Both the position numbers and the translations under genes were made by a program. 64,000 nucleotides of DNA from positions 3,472,001 through 3,536,000 of the forward strand of contig NZ_JABWRB020000001.1 of the NCBI RefSeq assembly GCF_014268745.2, written 5' to 3'. Under the pieces are notes generated by a model. The model did no database searches. It worked only from the letters and a program-made list of their open reading frames with translations, and had not been told where the DNA came from. The DNA comes from Pseudomonas zanjanensis (GTDB lineage Bacteria; Pseudomonadota; Gammaproteobacteria; Pseudomonadales; Pseudomonadaceae). Below are positions 18,860 through 27,696 of the stretch, piece after piece. Within the stretch, counting starts at the first letter, position 1. Each line of letters opens with the position of its first letter.

Positions 18860-19849
18860 CTAGCGCAACGCAGGCCCCTGGAACCCCATCCACATCGCCA
18901 GGTGCTGGGCGACACTGGCACCCAACTTCTTCGAGAAGCGGTCGATCGGTGACTCTTCGACGGTGAAATCCACCAACTCTTTCTCACCAATCACATCCCG
19001 AGCCACGGAACTGGCGCTGCCCAGGCCATCGATCAAGCCCAGCGGCAACGCCTGCTCGCCCGACCAGACCAGCCCGGAGAACAACTCTGGATGCTCTTTG
19101 TCTTTCAGGCGCTCGCCCCGCCCTTTCTTGACGCTGGCGATGAACTGTTTATGGGTGGTGTCGAGCACGCCCTGCCAGAACGCCGTCTCCTCAGGCTTTT
19201 GCGGCTGGAACGGATCCAGGAAGGATTTGTGCTCGCCCGCGGTATAGACCCGACGCTCCACCCCAAGCTTGCCCAGCGTCTCGACGAAGCCATAACCGGC
19301 CGCCGTCACGCCAATGGAACCCACCAGGCTGGCCTTGTCGGCATAGATCTGGTCCGCGGCACTGGCGATGTAATAAGCACCGGAGGCGCCGAGATCGGCA
19401 ATCACCGCGTAGAGCTTGATGTCCGGGTGCGCCGCACGCAAACGAACGATTTCGTCATAGACGTAGCCGGCCTGTACCGGACTGCCGCCCGGGCTATTGA
19501 TGCGCAGCACCACCCCTTTGACTTTCGAGTCTTCGAACGCAGCTCGCAGGCTACCGATGATGTTGTCCGCGCTGGCCGCTTCCTTGTCGGCGATCATGCC
19601 TTCAATATCGATGACCGCCGTATAGGCTGCACCACCTCCCGGACTCGTTTTCCCGTCAACCGCCTGGTAGATCAGCGCCAAGCCGAAAAACAGATAGATA
19701 AAGACCAGGCACTTGAAGAAGATCCCCCACCGGCGCGCACGACGCTGCTCTTCCACCCCGGCCAGCAGGGTCTTTTCCAACAGCTTCCAGCTTTTTTCGT
19801 CACCGTTGTCAGCGCTCGCTTTGGCCGGTGCCTTCCATTCATCGGTCAT
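18860..19849 (-). CDS. sppA: Signal peptide peptidase SppA, 36K type
   Basis: This 329-residue membrane-anchored serine protease of the SppA/S49 family digests cleaved signal peptides. One membrane segment spans residues about 43-63. Catalytic features are the Ser in LGASGAYYIASAADQIYA and the Lys in ADKASLVGSIGVTAAGYGF, preceded by VVLRINSPGGSPVQAG. It precedes nothing on its strand until the REP pair. The HAD gene lies 20 bases upstream, so they are cotranscribed. Confidence 0.94.
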   Translation of the reverse strand: MTDEWKAPAKASADNGDEKSWKLLEKTLLAGVEEQRRARRWGIFFKCLVFIYLFFGLALIYQAVDGKTSPGGGAAYTAVIDIEGMIADKEAASADNIIGSLRAAFEDSKVKGVVLRINSPGGSPVQAGYVYDEIVRLRAAHPDIKLYAVIADLGASGAYYIASAADQIYADKASLVGSIGVTAAGYGFVETLGKLGVERRVYTAGEHKSFLDPFQPQKPEETAFWQGVLDTTHKQFIASVKKGRGERLKDKEHPELFSGLVWSGEQALPLGLIDGLGSASSVARDVIGEKELVDFTVEESPIDRFSKKLGASVAQHLAMWMGFQGPALR

Positions 19850-19869
19850 ACATGCATCCTCAACAGACT

Positions 19870-20532
19870 TTAATCAGCGCGCCGGCTCAGCCAGGCGTGC
19901 AATTCAGGAAAATGGTCGATCGCCAGTCGCGGCTCGAACGCCTTGAGCGCCTCGATGGACTGCGCACCATAGCTGACAGCCACCGAACCCATGCCGGCGT
20001 TACGCGCCATCTGCAGGTCGAACGAGGAATCCCCCACCATCAACGCTTGCGCAGGCTCTACCCCACAATGGGCCAGTATCTGTTCGAGCATCAAAGGATG
20101 CGGTTTGCTGGCCGTCTCATCGGCGGCACGAGTGATGTCGAAATAATCATCCCACCCATGGGCCTTCAATACCCGATCCAACCCCCGACGAGCCTTGCCG
20201 GTCGCGACCGCCAAGCGATAACCCTCGCCTTTCAAGGTTTCAAGGGTATGAACCACGCCCTCGAACAACGGCGAAGGCTCAGCCTCCAGCGCGATGTAGT
20301 GATCGGCATAGTGCTGGCGAAAAACCACCAGCGCATCGTCATCGATATCCGGGTACAAGCTGCGAATCGCTTCCGGCAATCCCAGGCCGATGATGCCCTT
20401 CACTGCAAAATCGTCGCACCGGGCCAAACCCGAACGATCCGATGCGACATGCATCGCTTCGACAATCCGACCAACAGAGTTCGCCAGAGTGCCGTCCCAA
20501 TCGAAGATCAGCAATTTGTAGTCAGGATGCAC
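19870..20532 (-). CDS. HAD-IA family phosphatase (Gph-like)
   Basis: This 220-residue haloacid dehalogenase-type hydrolase has motif [12 protein letters not shown] with the Asp nucleophile and Asp acid, motif II in [12 protein letters not shown], and motif [17 protein letters not shown]. Phosphoglycolate phosphatase-like activity is plausible but not proven. The start is a GTG at 20532 that overlaps the end of rluC by 11 bases, so it is translated from the rluC mRNA. Confidence 0.9.
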   Translation of the reverse strand: MHPDYKLLIFDWDGTLANSVGRIVEAMHVASDRSGLARCDDFAVKGIIGLGLPEAIRSLYPDIDDDALVVFRQHYADHYIALEAEPSPLFEGVVHTLETLKGEGYRLAVATGKARRGLDRVLKAHGWDDYFDITRAADETASKPHPLMLEQILAHCGVEPAQALMVGDSSFDLQMARNAGMGSVAVSYGAQSIEALKAFEPRLAIDHFPELHAWLSRRAD

Positions 20533-21478
20533 TCAACCGCTCCACGGTCTTGGCCCACATATCATCCACCGGGGCCTGCAACTTCAGCTCGCCACCATCG
20601 GGCAGCGGCACGGTGAGCATATAGGCATGGAGAAACAGGCGCTTGCCGCCCAGGTCGCGGATTTCCTTGGTGAAATCGTCGTCGCCGTATTTGCTGTCAC
20701 CGGCAATGCAGTGGCCGGCGTGCAGGGTATGGACGCGGATCTGGTGCGTACGCCCAGTCACCGGTTTGGCCTCGACCAAGGTGGCGAAGTCGTCGAAACG
20801 GCGCAATACCTTGAACACCGTCAGCGCCTCCTTGCCCTCCTCGTTGACTTCCACCATGCGCTCGCCGGAACGCAGGTTGCTCTTGAGCAGCGGCGCACGG
20901 ACCTGCTTGATGGAGGTCTCCCAGCGCCCACGCACCAGCGCCATGTAGCGCTTGTCGACACCATCGCCGCGCAACTGCTCGTGCAGGTGGCGCAACATGC
21001 TGCGTTTCTTGGCAATCATCAGCAGGCCGGAGGTGTCGCGGTCGAGGCGATGGACCAGCTCCAGTTCCTTGGCGTCCGGACGCAACTGACGAAAGGCTTC
21101 GATCACGCCGAAATTCAGGCCGCTGCCGCCGTGGACCGCAATGCCCGCGGGCTTGTTGATCACGATCAGGGCCTTGTCTTCATAGACGATCGAGGCTTCA
21201 AGGCGTTGCAATAATCCCTGGGCCAGGGGTACCGGCTCATCGCGCTCGGGCACGCGAACCGGGGGCACGCGCACGATGTCGCCGGCCTGGAGCTTGTATT
21301 CAGGCTTGATCCGACCTTTGTTCACTCGCACTTCGCCTTTGCGCAAAATGCGGTAGATCAAGGTCTTGGGCACGCCTTTGAGCCGGGCCAGCAGGAAATT
21401 ATCGATTCGTTGGCCGGCATATTCCGGCGAGACCTCGAGCAGTTGAACGCCAGGGGTCGAAGGGGCAGTAGTTGTCAT
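20522..21478 (-). CDS. rluC: 23S rRNA pseudouridine synthase RluC
   Basis: RluC modifies 23S rRNA positions 955, 2504 and 2580 (E. coli numbering). The 318-residue protein has an N-terminal S4 RNA-binding domain ([30 protein letters not shown]) and the catalytic Asp in [15 protein letters not shown]. ATGs at 21490 and 21478 are both possible with no strong ribosome site; the second gives [10 protein letters not shown]. It is divergent from rne, as in E. coli. Confidence 0.93.
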   Translation of the reverse strand: MTTTAPSTPGVQLLEVSPEYAGQRIDNFLLARLKGVPKTLIYRILRKGEVRVNKGRIKPEYKLQAGDIVRVPPVRVPERDEPVPLAQGLLQRLEASIVYEDKALIVINKPAGIAVHGGSGLNFGVIEAFRQLRPDAKELELVHRLDRDTSGLLMIAKKRSMLRHLHEQLRGDGVDKRYMALVRGRWETSIKQVRAPLLKSNLRSGERMVEVNEEGKEALTVFKVLRRFDDFATLVEAKPVTGRTHQIRVHTLHAGHCIAGDSKYGDDDFTKEIRDLGGKRLFLHAYMLTVPLPDGGELKLQAPVDDMWAKTVERLSAS

Positions 21479-21490
21479 GGCGGCGATCAT

Positions 21491-22177
21491 AACAATTTTT
21501 TATGGAATTGAAGCACTTAATCATTGCTGCTATAGTCGCGAACGCCGCCAAAAGTGGCTGGACAGTGGACCAGCGGTCAAAAACCGGCCCTGACCAACGC
21601 AATTCACGAGGACGAGAGGCCGTCCTACGGGGCTTTCGCTACGTAACGGTAGAGTTTTCAGGTGTAACGAGCGCAGGTGACATGAGGCCTGAGATACGCC
21701 GCAAAGCAGAGTTTTGACTCGCCTTGCGCGCCACATTCACGGCCAGTTCACAAAGTGCAGTCAGCTGCGAACGACCCCGAGCGAGAGCTTCGGAAACAAC
21801 GCCTAAATTAGCCATGATGCGTGACCTCCCCTTCCGGAGCTCACGGTAAATGCCAACCCGCTGCGGATTCTGCGCGCGGCAGCACCCGAATTATCAGGGA
21901 TACGTGTAGGGTGGAGACGTACAACCGTCGGACTGTGTAGCACTAGGCTTATATTTAGACGCTTCATCTCGTCCACAGACGCCGGTTGATTCCTCCTCCT
22001 GACTGAGTGCTTGAGTACCAGCAAGCAGGACGCGTCCGTCGCGACTTCGCCATCATTGGGCCGAACTCGCTGGACACTGGAATGGCCTTGCCACCTCCAG
22101 GACGCACCTGACACCGACCGTGAGAAGTCGTGTGTGCCGAACGCCGTTTCCGGCAGCCCGGAAACCGACGGTACTAC
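21491..22177 (+). promoter_or_regulatory. Long rne leader, probable autoregulatory 5' UTR
   Basis: Nearly 690 bases without a protein gene separate rluC from rne. In E. coli RNase E binds and cleaves its own leader. A distinct Pseudomonadaceae leader motif (rne-II) is known upstream of rne in this group, and this region is where it should lie. The final hairpin (22146-22165) is clear. An AT-rich tract near 21490-21535 may hold the promoters. I did not fold the whole region, so element limits are not given. Confidence 0.6.
22146..22165 (+). other. Perfect hairpin just before the rne start codon
   Basis: GTTTCCGG and CCGGAAAC make an eight-pair stem with the tetraloop CAGC, ending 12 bases before the rne ATG. 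No good Shine-Dalgarno lies in the remaining bases, so the hairpin shapes the translation start and may be a target for RNase E feedback. Confidence 0.75.
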
Positions 22178-25100
22178 ATGAAAAGAATGCTGATTAACGC
22201 AACTCAACCCGAAGAGTTGCGTGTTGCACTGGTAGACGGCCAGCGCCTCTACGACCTGGATATCGAATCCGGTGCACGCGAGCAGAAGAAGGCCAACATC
22301 TATAAAGGCCGGATTACTCGCATCGAACCAAGCCTTGAGGCTGCCTTTGTCGATTTCGGCTCCGAGCGCCACGGCTTCCTGCCCCTCAAAGAAATCTCCC
22401 GCGAATACTTCAAGAAGGCCCCTGAAGGCCGCGTCAACATCAAGGACGTCCTGAGCGAAGGCCAGGAAGTCATCGTCCAGGTCGAAAAAGAAGAACGTGG
22501 CAACAAGGGCGCCGCCCTGACCACCTTCATCAGCCTGGCCGGCCGTTACCTGGTCCTGATGCCGAACAACCCGCGTGCCGGCGGCATCTCCCGTCGCATC
22601 GAAGGCGAAGAGCGCAACGAACTGCGTGAAGCCCTCAATGGCTTGGTCGCACCGGCCGACATGGGCCTGATCGTGCGCACTGCAGGCCTGGGTCGCAGCA
22701 GCGAAGAAATGCAGTGGGACCTCGATTACCTGCTGCAACTGTGGACCGCCATCAAAGAAGCCTCGCTGGATCGTTCCGCACCGTTCCTGATCTACCAGGA
22801 AAGCAACGTGATCATCCGCGCCATCCGCGATTACCTGCGCCAGGACATCGGCGAAGTGCTGATCGACAGCGTCGAAGCCCAGGACGAAGCCCTGACCTTC
22901 ATTCGCCAGGTGATGCCGCAGTACGCCAGCAAGATCAAGCTCTACGAAGACAGCGTTCCGCTGTTCAACCGTTTCCAGATCGAAAGCCAGATCGAGACCG
23001 CCTTCCAGCGCGTCGTCGAACTGCCGTCCGGCGGCTCCATCGTCATCGACCCGACCGAAGCCCTGGTGTCCATCGACATCAACTCGGCGCGCGCCACCAA
23101 AGGCAGCGACATCGAAGAAACCGCCCTGCAGACCAACCTTGAAGCGGCCGAGGAAATCGCCCGTCAGTTGCGCCTGCGCGACATTGGCGGCCTGATTGTC
23201 ATCGACTTCATCGACATGACCCCGGCCAAGAACCAGCGCGCCGTGGAGGAAAAAGTCCGTGAATGCCTGGAAGCCGACCGCGCCCGCGTCCAGGTCGGTC
23301 GTATCTCGCGCTTCGGCCTGCTGGAAATGTCCCGTCAGCGCCTGCGTCCATCCTTGGGCGAAAGCAGCGGCATCGTTTGCCCGCGTTGCAACGGCACCGG
23401 CATCATCCGTGACGTCGAGTCGCTGTCCCTGGCGATCCTGCGCCTGATCGAAGAAGAAGCCCTGAAGGACCGCACCGCCGAAGTTCGCGCCCAAGTGCCG
23501 ATCCCGGTGGCCGCGTTCCTGCTCAACGAAAAACGCAACTCGATCACCAAGATCGAACTGCGCACCCGCGCCCGTATCGTCATCCTGCCGAACGATCACC
23601 TCGAGACGCCGCACTTCGAAGTGCAGCGCCTGCGCGATGACAGCCCGGAAGCCCACACCAACCAGTCCAGCTACGAAATCGCTGCTGCCGCTGCCGAAGT
23701 GGAAGAAGTCCAGCCGGCCGCCGCCACTCGCACCCTGGTTCGCCAGGAAGCCGCGGTCAAGACCGCACCGGCCCGCGCCAACGCTCCGGTTCCTACCGAA
23801 GTGGTTGCCCCGGTTGCCGCCCCGGCCGCAGCCCCGGAGCCGAGCCTGTTCAAAGGCCTGGTGAAGTCGCTGGTCAGCCTGTTTGCAACCAAGGAAGAGC
23901 CAGCTGCCCCGGCCGTCGTCGCCAAGCCTGCCGCTACCGAGCGTCCGGCCCGCAACGAAGAACGCCGCAACGGTCGCCAGCAAACCCGCAACCGCAACGG
24001 TCGTCGCGACGAAGAGCGCAAGCCTCGCGAAGAACGTGCACCGCGTGAAGAACGCGCGCCGCGTGAGCCGCGTGAAGAGCGCCAGCCGCGCGAGGCCCGT
24101 GAGGAAGCGCCAGTCGTAGCCCGCGAAGAACGCGCACCGCGTCCGCCGCGTGAAGAACGCCAGCCGCGCGCACCGCGTGAAGATCGCAAGCCACGTGGCG
24201 AGCGTGAAGAGCGTGTTCGCGAACTGCGCGAGCCACTGGATGCCGCCCCGGCCGTGGCTGTTGCCACTGCTGAAGAGCGTCCGGCTCGCCCGCCTCGTGA
24301 AGAACGCGCGCCGCGTCCGCCACGTGAGGAGCGCCAGCCTCGCGCTGAACAGGCAGCCGCCGCTGCCAGCGAAGAAGAAGTGCTGAACGCCGAAGAGCAG
24401 TTGCAGGAAGACGGCCAGGACACCGCCGAAGGTGATCGTCCACGCCGCCGCTCCCGTGGCCAGCGTCGTCGCAGCAACCGTCGTGAGCGTCAACGCGACG
24501 CCAACGGCAATGTGATCGAAGGTTCGGAAGAGTCCGAGTCCAGCGAAAACGCCGAAGCGCCAAGCGCTGCGGATCTGGCCGCCGGCCTGGCCGTGACTGC
24601 GGCCGTTGCCAGCAGCGCGATCAGCGCTCCGGCCGAAGCCCAGGCGCACGAACAAGCCGAACGTGCCACCGCTGCGGTGGAAAGCGCGCCGGTTGAAGCG
24701 CCTGCGGTCGAAGCCACCACCCCGGTAGAAGCCACCGCTTCGCCAGAAGTGGAACTCGCACCGGCACCTGAAGCCCAGCCTGAAGCTGAAGTCGCCGCCG
24801 AGCCTGCATCGGTCGTCGAGACACCAGTGGTGGCTGCCGAACCGGTCGTCGAAGCACCGGCCGAAGAAAAGGCACCCGAGCCTGTCCGCGAAGAGCAGAC
24901 GGCGTTCAACTGGACCGCCGAGCCTGCCGCACCGGCACCGGTTGTCGAGCCTGAGCCGGCACCAGAGCCCGTGAAAGCGGTCGAGCCAGAAGTGGTCGAG
25001 CCTGCTCCAGTGGTCGAAGCGCCCGTGGTTGCCGAAGCCCCTGCCCCGCTGGAAGAGCCTGCACCGGCCAGTGCCCTGACCGCGAATGGCCGCGCGCCGA

Positions 25101-25369
25101 ACGATCCACGTGAAGTGCGTCGTCGCAAGCGTGAAGCCGAGCGTCTGCAGAAGGAAGCCGAACAAGCTGCCGCTGCCGCCGCTCAAGTGCCTGCCGCCGA
25201 GACAGCTCCAGTCGTGGAAGACGTTGCCGAGGCAGCCCCTGCCCCGGTCGCCGAAACCCCGGCTGAATCAGCTCCGACGTTCGACGAACCTCAGCACGTC
25301 GCTGAAGAAATCGCACCGCGTCACACTGAAGCCCAGGAAAAAGAGCACGAGCCTAAACCTCACGCCTGA
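22178..25369 (+). CDS. rne: Ribonuclease E
   Basis: RNase E is the endonuclease core of the mRNA degradosome. The 1063-residue protein starts [21 protein letters not shown]. The N-terminal half has the S1 domain, catalytic Asp residues in [13 protein letters not shown] and IVIDFIDM, and the zinc-link CPRCNGTG. The tail is disordered and very rich in Ala, Glu, Pro and Arg. It has a membrane-binding amphipathic segment [14 protein letters not shown], many REER/PREER repeats, a basic [19 protein letters not shown] patch, and an [15 protein letters not shown] motif near the end. The ATG at 22178 is chosen over 22130 by alignment. Confidence 0.97.
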   Translation: MKRMLINATQPEELRVALVDGQRLYDLDIESGAREQKKANIYKGRITRIEPSLEAAFVDFGSERHGFLPLKEISREYFKKAPEGRVNIKDVLSEGQEVIVQVEKEERGNKGAALTTFISLAGRYLVLMPNNPRAGGISRRIEGEERNELREALNGLVAPADMGLIVRTAGLGRSSEEMQWDLDYLLQLWTAIKEASLDRSAPFLIYQESNVIIRAIRDYLRQDIGEVLIDSVEAQDEALTFIRQVMPQYASKIKLYEDSVPLFNRFQIESQIETAFQRVVELPSGGSIVIDPTEALVSIDINSARATKGSDIEETALQTNLEAAEEIARQLRLRDIGGLIVIDFIDMTPAKNQRAVEEKVRECLEADRARVQVGRISRFGLLEMSRQRLRPSLGESSGIVCPRCNGTGIIRDVESLSLAILRLIEEEALKDRTAEVRAQVPIPVAAFLLNEKRNSITKIELRTRARIVILPNDHLETPHFEVQRLRDDSPEAHTNQSSYEIAAAAAEVEEVQPAAATRTLVRQEAAVKTAPARANAPVPTEVVAPVAAPAAAPEPSLFKGLVKSLVSLFATKEEPAAPAVVAKPAATERPARNEERRNGRQQTRNRNGRRDEERKPREERAPREERAPREPREERQPREAREEAPVVAREERAPRPPREERQPRAPREDRKPRGEREERVRELREPLDAAPAVAVATAEERPARPPREERAPRPPREERQPRAEQAAAAASEEEVLNAEEQLQEDGQDTAEGDRPRRRSRGQRRRSNRRERQRDANGNVIEGSEESESSENAEAPSAADLAAGLAVTAAVASSAISAPAEAQAHEQAERATAAVESAPVEAPAVEATTPVEATASPEVELAPAPEAQPEAEVAAEPASVVETPVVAAEPVVEAPAEEKAPEPVREEQTAFNWTAEPAAPAPVVEPEPAPEPVKAVEPEVVEPAPVVEAPVVAEAPAPLEEPAPASALTANGRAPNDPREVRRRKREAERLQKEAEQAAAAAAQVPAAETAPVVEDVAEAAPAPVAETPAESAPTFDEPQHVAEEIAPRHTEAQEKEHEPKPHA

Positions 25370-25383
25370 TTCCACCGCCCAGT

Positions 25384-25421
25384 AAAAAGCCCCGCCTGGT
25401 AACGCCAGGCGGGGCTTTTTT
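25384..25421 (+). terminator. Intrinsic terminator of rne
   Basis: AAAAAGCCCCGCCTGG and CCAGGCGGGGCTTTTTT form a long stem with a short loop 14 bases after the rne stop codon. Confidence 0.95.
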
Positions 25422-25483
25422 ATGCCTGCAGACTTATCCACAGGGGAACTGGGCCGGACACAAGACTCATATCCGCCGAAGCT

Positions 25484-25698
25484 CCCACAATGTTTACTGT
25501 TGATCAATCTGTGCCGTGATGGCTGGGAAGCTTTTGTGGCGAGGGAGCTTGCTCCCGCTTGACCGGGCTGGCGCTCCAGTGCGCAGCGCTCATCGCTTTC
25601 TGGGGGCCGCTGCGCGACCCAGCGGGAGCAAGCTCCCTCGCCACAGGACCGTGCTGTTCCCATAAACCTTGGGGTATCCAACATCACTGCAAATTGAC
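25484..25698. repeat. Direct repeat copy 1 (about 215 bp, contains a REP pair)
   Basis: This segment runs from CCCACAATGTTTACTGTTGA to CACTGCAAATTGAC and recurs 367 bases later with few differences. It contains an inverted pair of GTGGCGAGGGAGCTTGCTCCC elements around a GC-rich centre. The unit is larger than a REP and probably arose by duplication of the whole spacer segment. Confidence 0.9.
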
Positions 25699-25766
25699 CC
25701 TGCGCCATCGCTCGCACACAAGGGGCCGGCGCCCGGCACAAGGCTTATATCCATTGGAGATCCAAT

Positions 25767-25857
25767 GTGGGAGCCGAGCTTGCTCGCGATAGCGTCGTCT
25801 CAGCCTGCATCAATGTTGAATGCCAAACCGCTTTCGCGAGCAAGCTCGCCCCCACAA
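25767..25857. repeat. Second type of REP pair between the two 215-bp repeats
   Basis: GTGGGAGCCGAGCTTGCTCGCGA and its complement (CGCGAGCAAGCTCGCCCCCAC) lie between the two copies of the long direct repeat. No gene is visible in the spacer 25422-26113. Confidence 0.85.
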
Positions 25858-26065
25858 TGTTTACCGTTGATCAATCTGTGCCGTGATGGCTGGGAAGCTT
25901 TTGTGGCGAGGGAGCTTGCTCCCGCTTGACCGGGCTGGCGCTCCCAGTGCGCAGCGCTCATCGCTTTTTGGGGCCGCTGCGCGACCCAGCGGGAGCAAGC
26001 TCCCTCGCCACAGGACCGTGCTGTTCCGAGAAACCTGGTGGTATCCAACATCACTGCAAATTGAC
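25851..26065. repeat. Direct repeat copy 2 (about 215 bp)
   Basis: This is the second copy of the segment at 25484-25698, offset by 367 bases at both ends, with scattered substitutions and small indels (for example CCATAAACC versus CGAGAAACC near its end). It ends about 50 bases before the stop codon of the MocA-like gene. Confidence 0.9.
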
Positions 26066-26113
26066 GACCCTCCGCCCTCGCGAGCTTGCTCCCAAAGGGT
26101 TTTGCGTCGCCTG

Positions 26114-26704
26114 TTATTTGAAGGTCAGTGCCTCTGGCACATCGACATCCCACGTCACGCCCGGATCGTCCACCGGTACTTCGACTACCTGCGCCCCGGC
26201 AAACAATGCCTTGGCGCCACGATCTCCAGTCAACGCCATCAATTTCGGCCCAAACCCACGACCAAATCCCACCGGATGCCCGTACTCCCCAGCCAGGACC
26301 GGCACGCTGATCCCATCCTCATGAATCCCCGCCGTCACCTGCTCAATGCTCGACGGCAAGATGAAGGGCATGTCGCCCAGCACTATCAGCCAGCCATCAA
26401 GATCAGGGCAAGCCTGGACACCCGCGGCGATGCTGTCACCCAGGCCGGGGGAGTCCAGCTCCAGGAAATCGCACCCATACGCCTGGGCCATGCGTATGGC
26501 TTGTGGCCGGTCCTTGTTCGTCACCAACACACGCTTTCCCAGGGAGGCCGGCAGATTCACCAGCACCTGCTCGATCACCGACCGCACGGCGCCGTCACGC
26601 CCGGTGCAATCGGCGAGCAATTTATCCTTGTCGGGACCTGCAATCCGGCGGAAACGGCTGCCCGCTCCCGCTGCCAGGATGATCACGCCAATCGACTCGC
26701 CCAT
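26114..26704 (-). CDS. mocA: MocA-like molybdenum cofactor nucleotidyltransferase
   Basis: This 196-residue NTP-transferase has the N-terminal signature VIILAAGAGSRFRRIAGPDKDKLL, the GLGDSIAAGV segment, the metal-binding LGDMPF, and GHPVGFGR. MocA-type enzymes add CMP to molybdopterin to make the MCD cofactor used by xanthine-oxidase family enzymes. The gene is last in an operon with a molybdenum hydroxylase and XdhC, which fits cofactor tailoring for that enzyme. MobA is the main alternative, but its gene is normally elsewhere. Confidence 0.85.
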   Translation of the reverse strand: MGESIGVIILAAGAGSRFRRIAGPDKDKLLADCTGRDGAVRSVIEQVLVNLPASLGKRVLVTNKDRPQAIRMAQAYGCDFLELDSPGLGDSIAAGVQACPDLDGWLIVLGDMPFILPSSIEQVTAGIHEDGISVPVLAGEYGHPVGFGRGFGPKLMALTGDRGAKALFAGAQVVEVPVDDPGVTWDVDVPEALTFK

Positions 26705-26724
26705 ACGTCCTCCTTGCCCACGGC

Positions 26725-27696
26725 TTACAACGGCTTTTTCTGCCGCAGCTCCACGCCATTCTTGATGGCCACGATTTCCGCCAGCAACGACAAGGCGATT
26801 TCCGCCGGGGTGTGACTGCCGATGTGCAAGCCAATCGGTCCATGCAAGCGTTCAATGGCCTCTGCTGACAAGCCTAGCTGAGCCAGGTTGTCCCGGCGCT
26901 TCTGGCTGTTGACCCGCGAACCCAGGGCGCCGACATAAAAGGCCTTGGAGTCCAAGGCCGTGAGCAGCGCCATGTCGTCCAGACGCGGGTCATGGGTCAG
27001 GGCCACAATGGCCGTGCGCTCGTCGGTCTGGATGCTCAGCACCGCTTCATCGGGCATGCCGGTGACGAAGCGCCCATGCTGCTCCTCCCAACCGTAGACG
27101 AACTCCTTGCGCGGATCGCAGATCAGCACCTCGAAATCCAGCAGCCGGGCCATTTCCGCCACGTAGCGCGACAGTTGTCCGGCCCCGATCAGCAGCAGCC
27201 GCCAACGCGGGCCGTAAATGGCCCGCAACACCTGCCCATCGAACATCAAAGCGTCGGTCTTGCTGGCCGGGGTCAAGACCACGTTGCCGCTGGCGACGGT
27301 CAGCTCACGGGCAACGATTTCATGGGCCTCGCAACGCTCCAGCAACTGGGCGACCCAGTGCGGATCGCCCACCCGCTCTTCGGTCAGGCGCAGGGTGCCA
27401 CCGCACGGCAGGCCGAAGCGCGCCGCCTCTTCGCGAGTAACGCCATAGGTGATCAGTTGCACCGGCGGACCGTCCGCCGGAATGCGGCCGTCGTGCAACC
27501 GGGCGATCAGGTCATCCTCGACACAACCGCCCGACACCGAACCAATCACCACGCCATCTTCACGCAGGGCCAGCATCGCCCCCGGCGGCCTGGGCGCGGT
27601 GCCCCAGGTCTGGACCACGGTGAACAACACCACCCGCAGCCCGGCGCGGCGCCATTCAAGCACGCTGCGCAAGACATTCAGATCGACGCTGTCCAT
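26725..27696 (-). CDS. xdhC: XdhC/CoxI family molybdenum hydroxylase maturation factor
   Basis: This 323-residue protein has both XdhC halves: an N-terminal part with TVVQTWGTAPRPPGAMLAL and GSVSGGCVEDDLIARL, and a C-terminal Rossmann-like part with LLIGAGQLSRYVAEMARLLDFEVLICDPR and FYVGALGSR. XdhC proteins bind the molybdenum cofactor, help sulfurate it, and insert it into the apoenzyme. Its start overlaps the stop of the large subunit gene as TGATG, so it is made with its client. Confidence 0.9.
   Translation of the reverse strand: MDSVDLNVLRSVLEWRRAGLRVVLFTVVQTWGTAPRPPGAMLALREDGVVIGSVSGGCVEDDLIARLHDGRIPADGPPVQLITYGVTREEAARFGLPCGGTLRLTEERVGDPHWVAQLLERCEAHEIVARELTVASGNVVLTPASKTDALMFDGQVLRAIYGPRWRLLLIGAGQLSRYVAEMARLLDFEVLICDPRKEFVYGWEEQHGRFVTGMPDEAVLSIQTDERTAIVALTHDPRLDDMALLTALDSKAFYVGALGSRVNSQKRRDNLAQLGLSAEAIERLHGPIGLHIGSHTPAEIALSLLAEIVAIKNGVELRQKKPL

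Noticed and set aside
21803..25186. A 1127-codon minus-strand open frame opposite rne
   Set aside because: It mirrors the GC-rich, repeat-rich RNase E gene, gives a Gly/Arg/Phe-rich product of no recognisable domain, and lacks a ribosome site. It is a codon-bias shadow.
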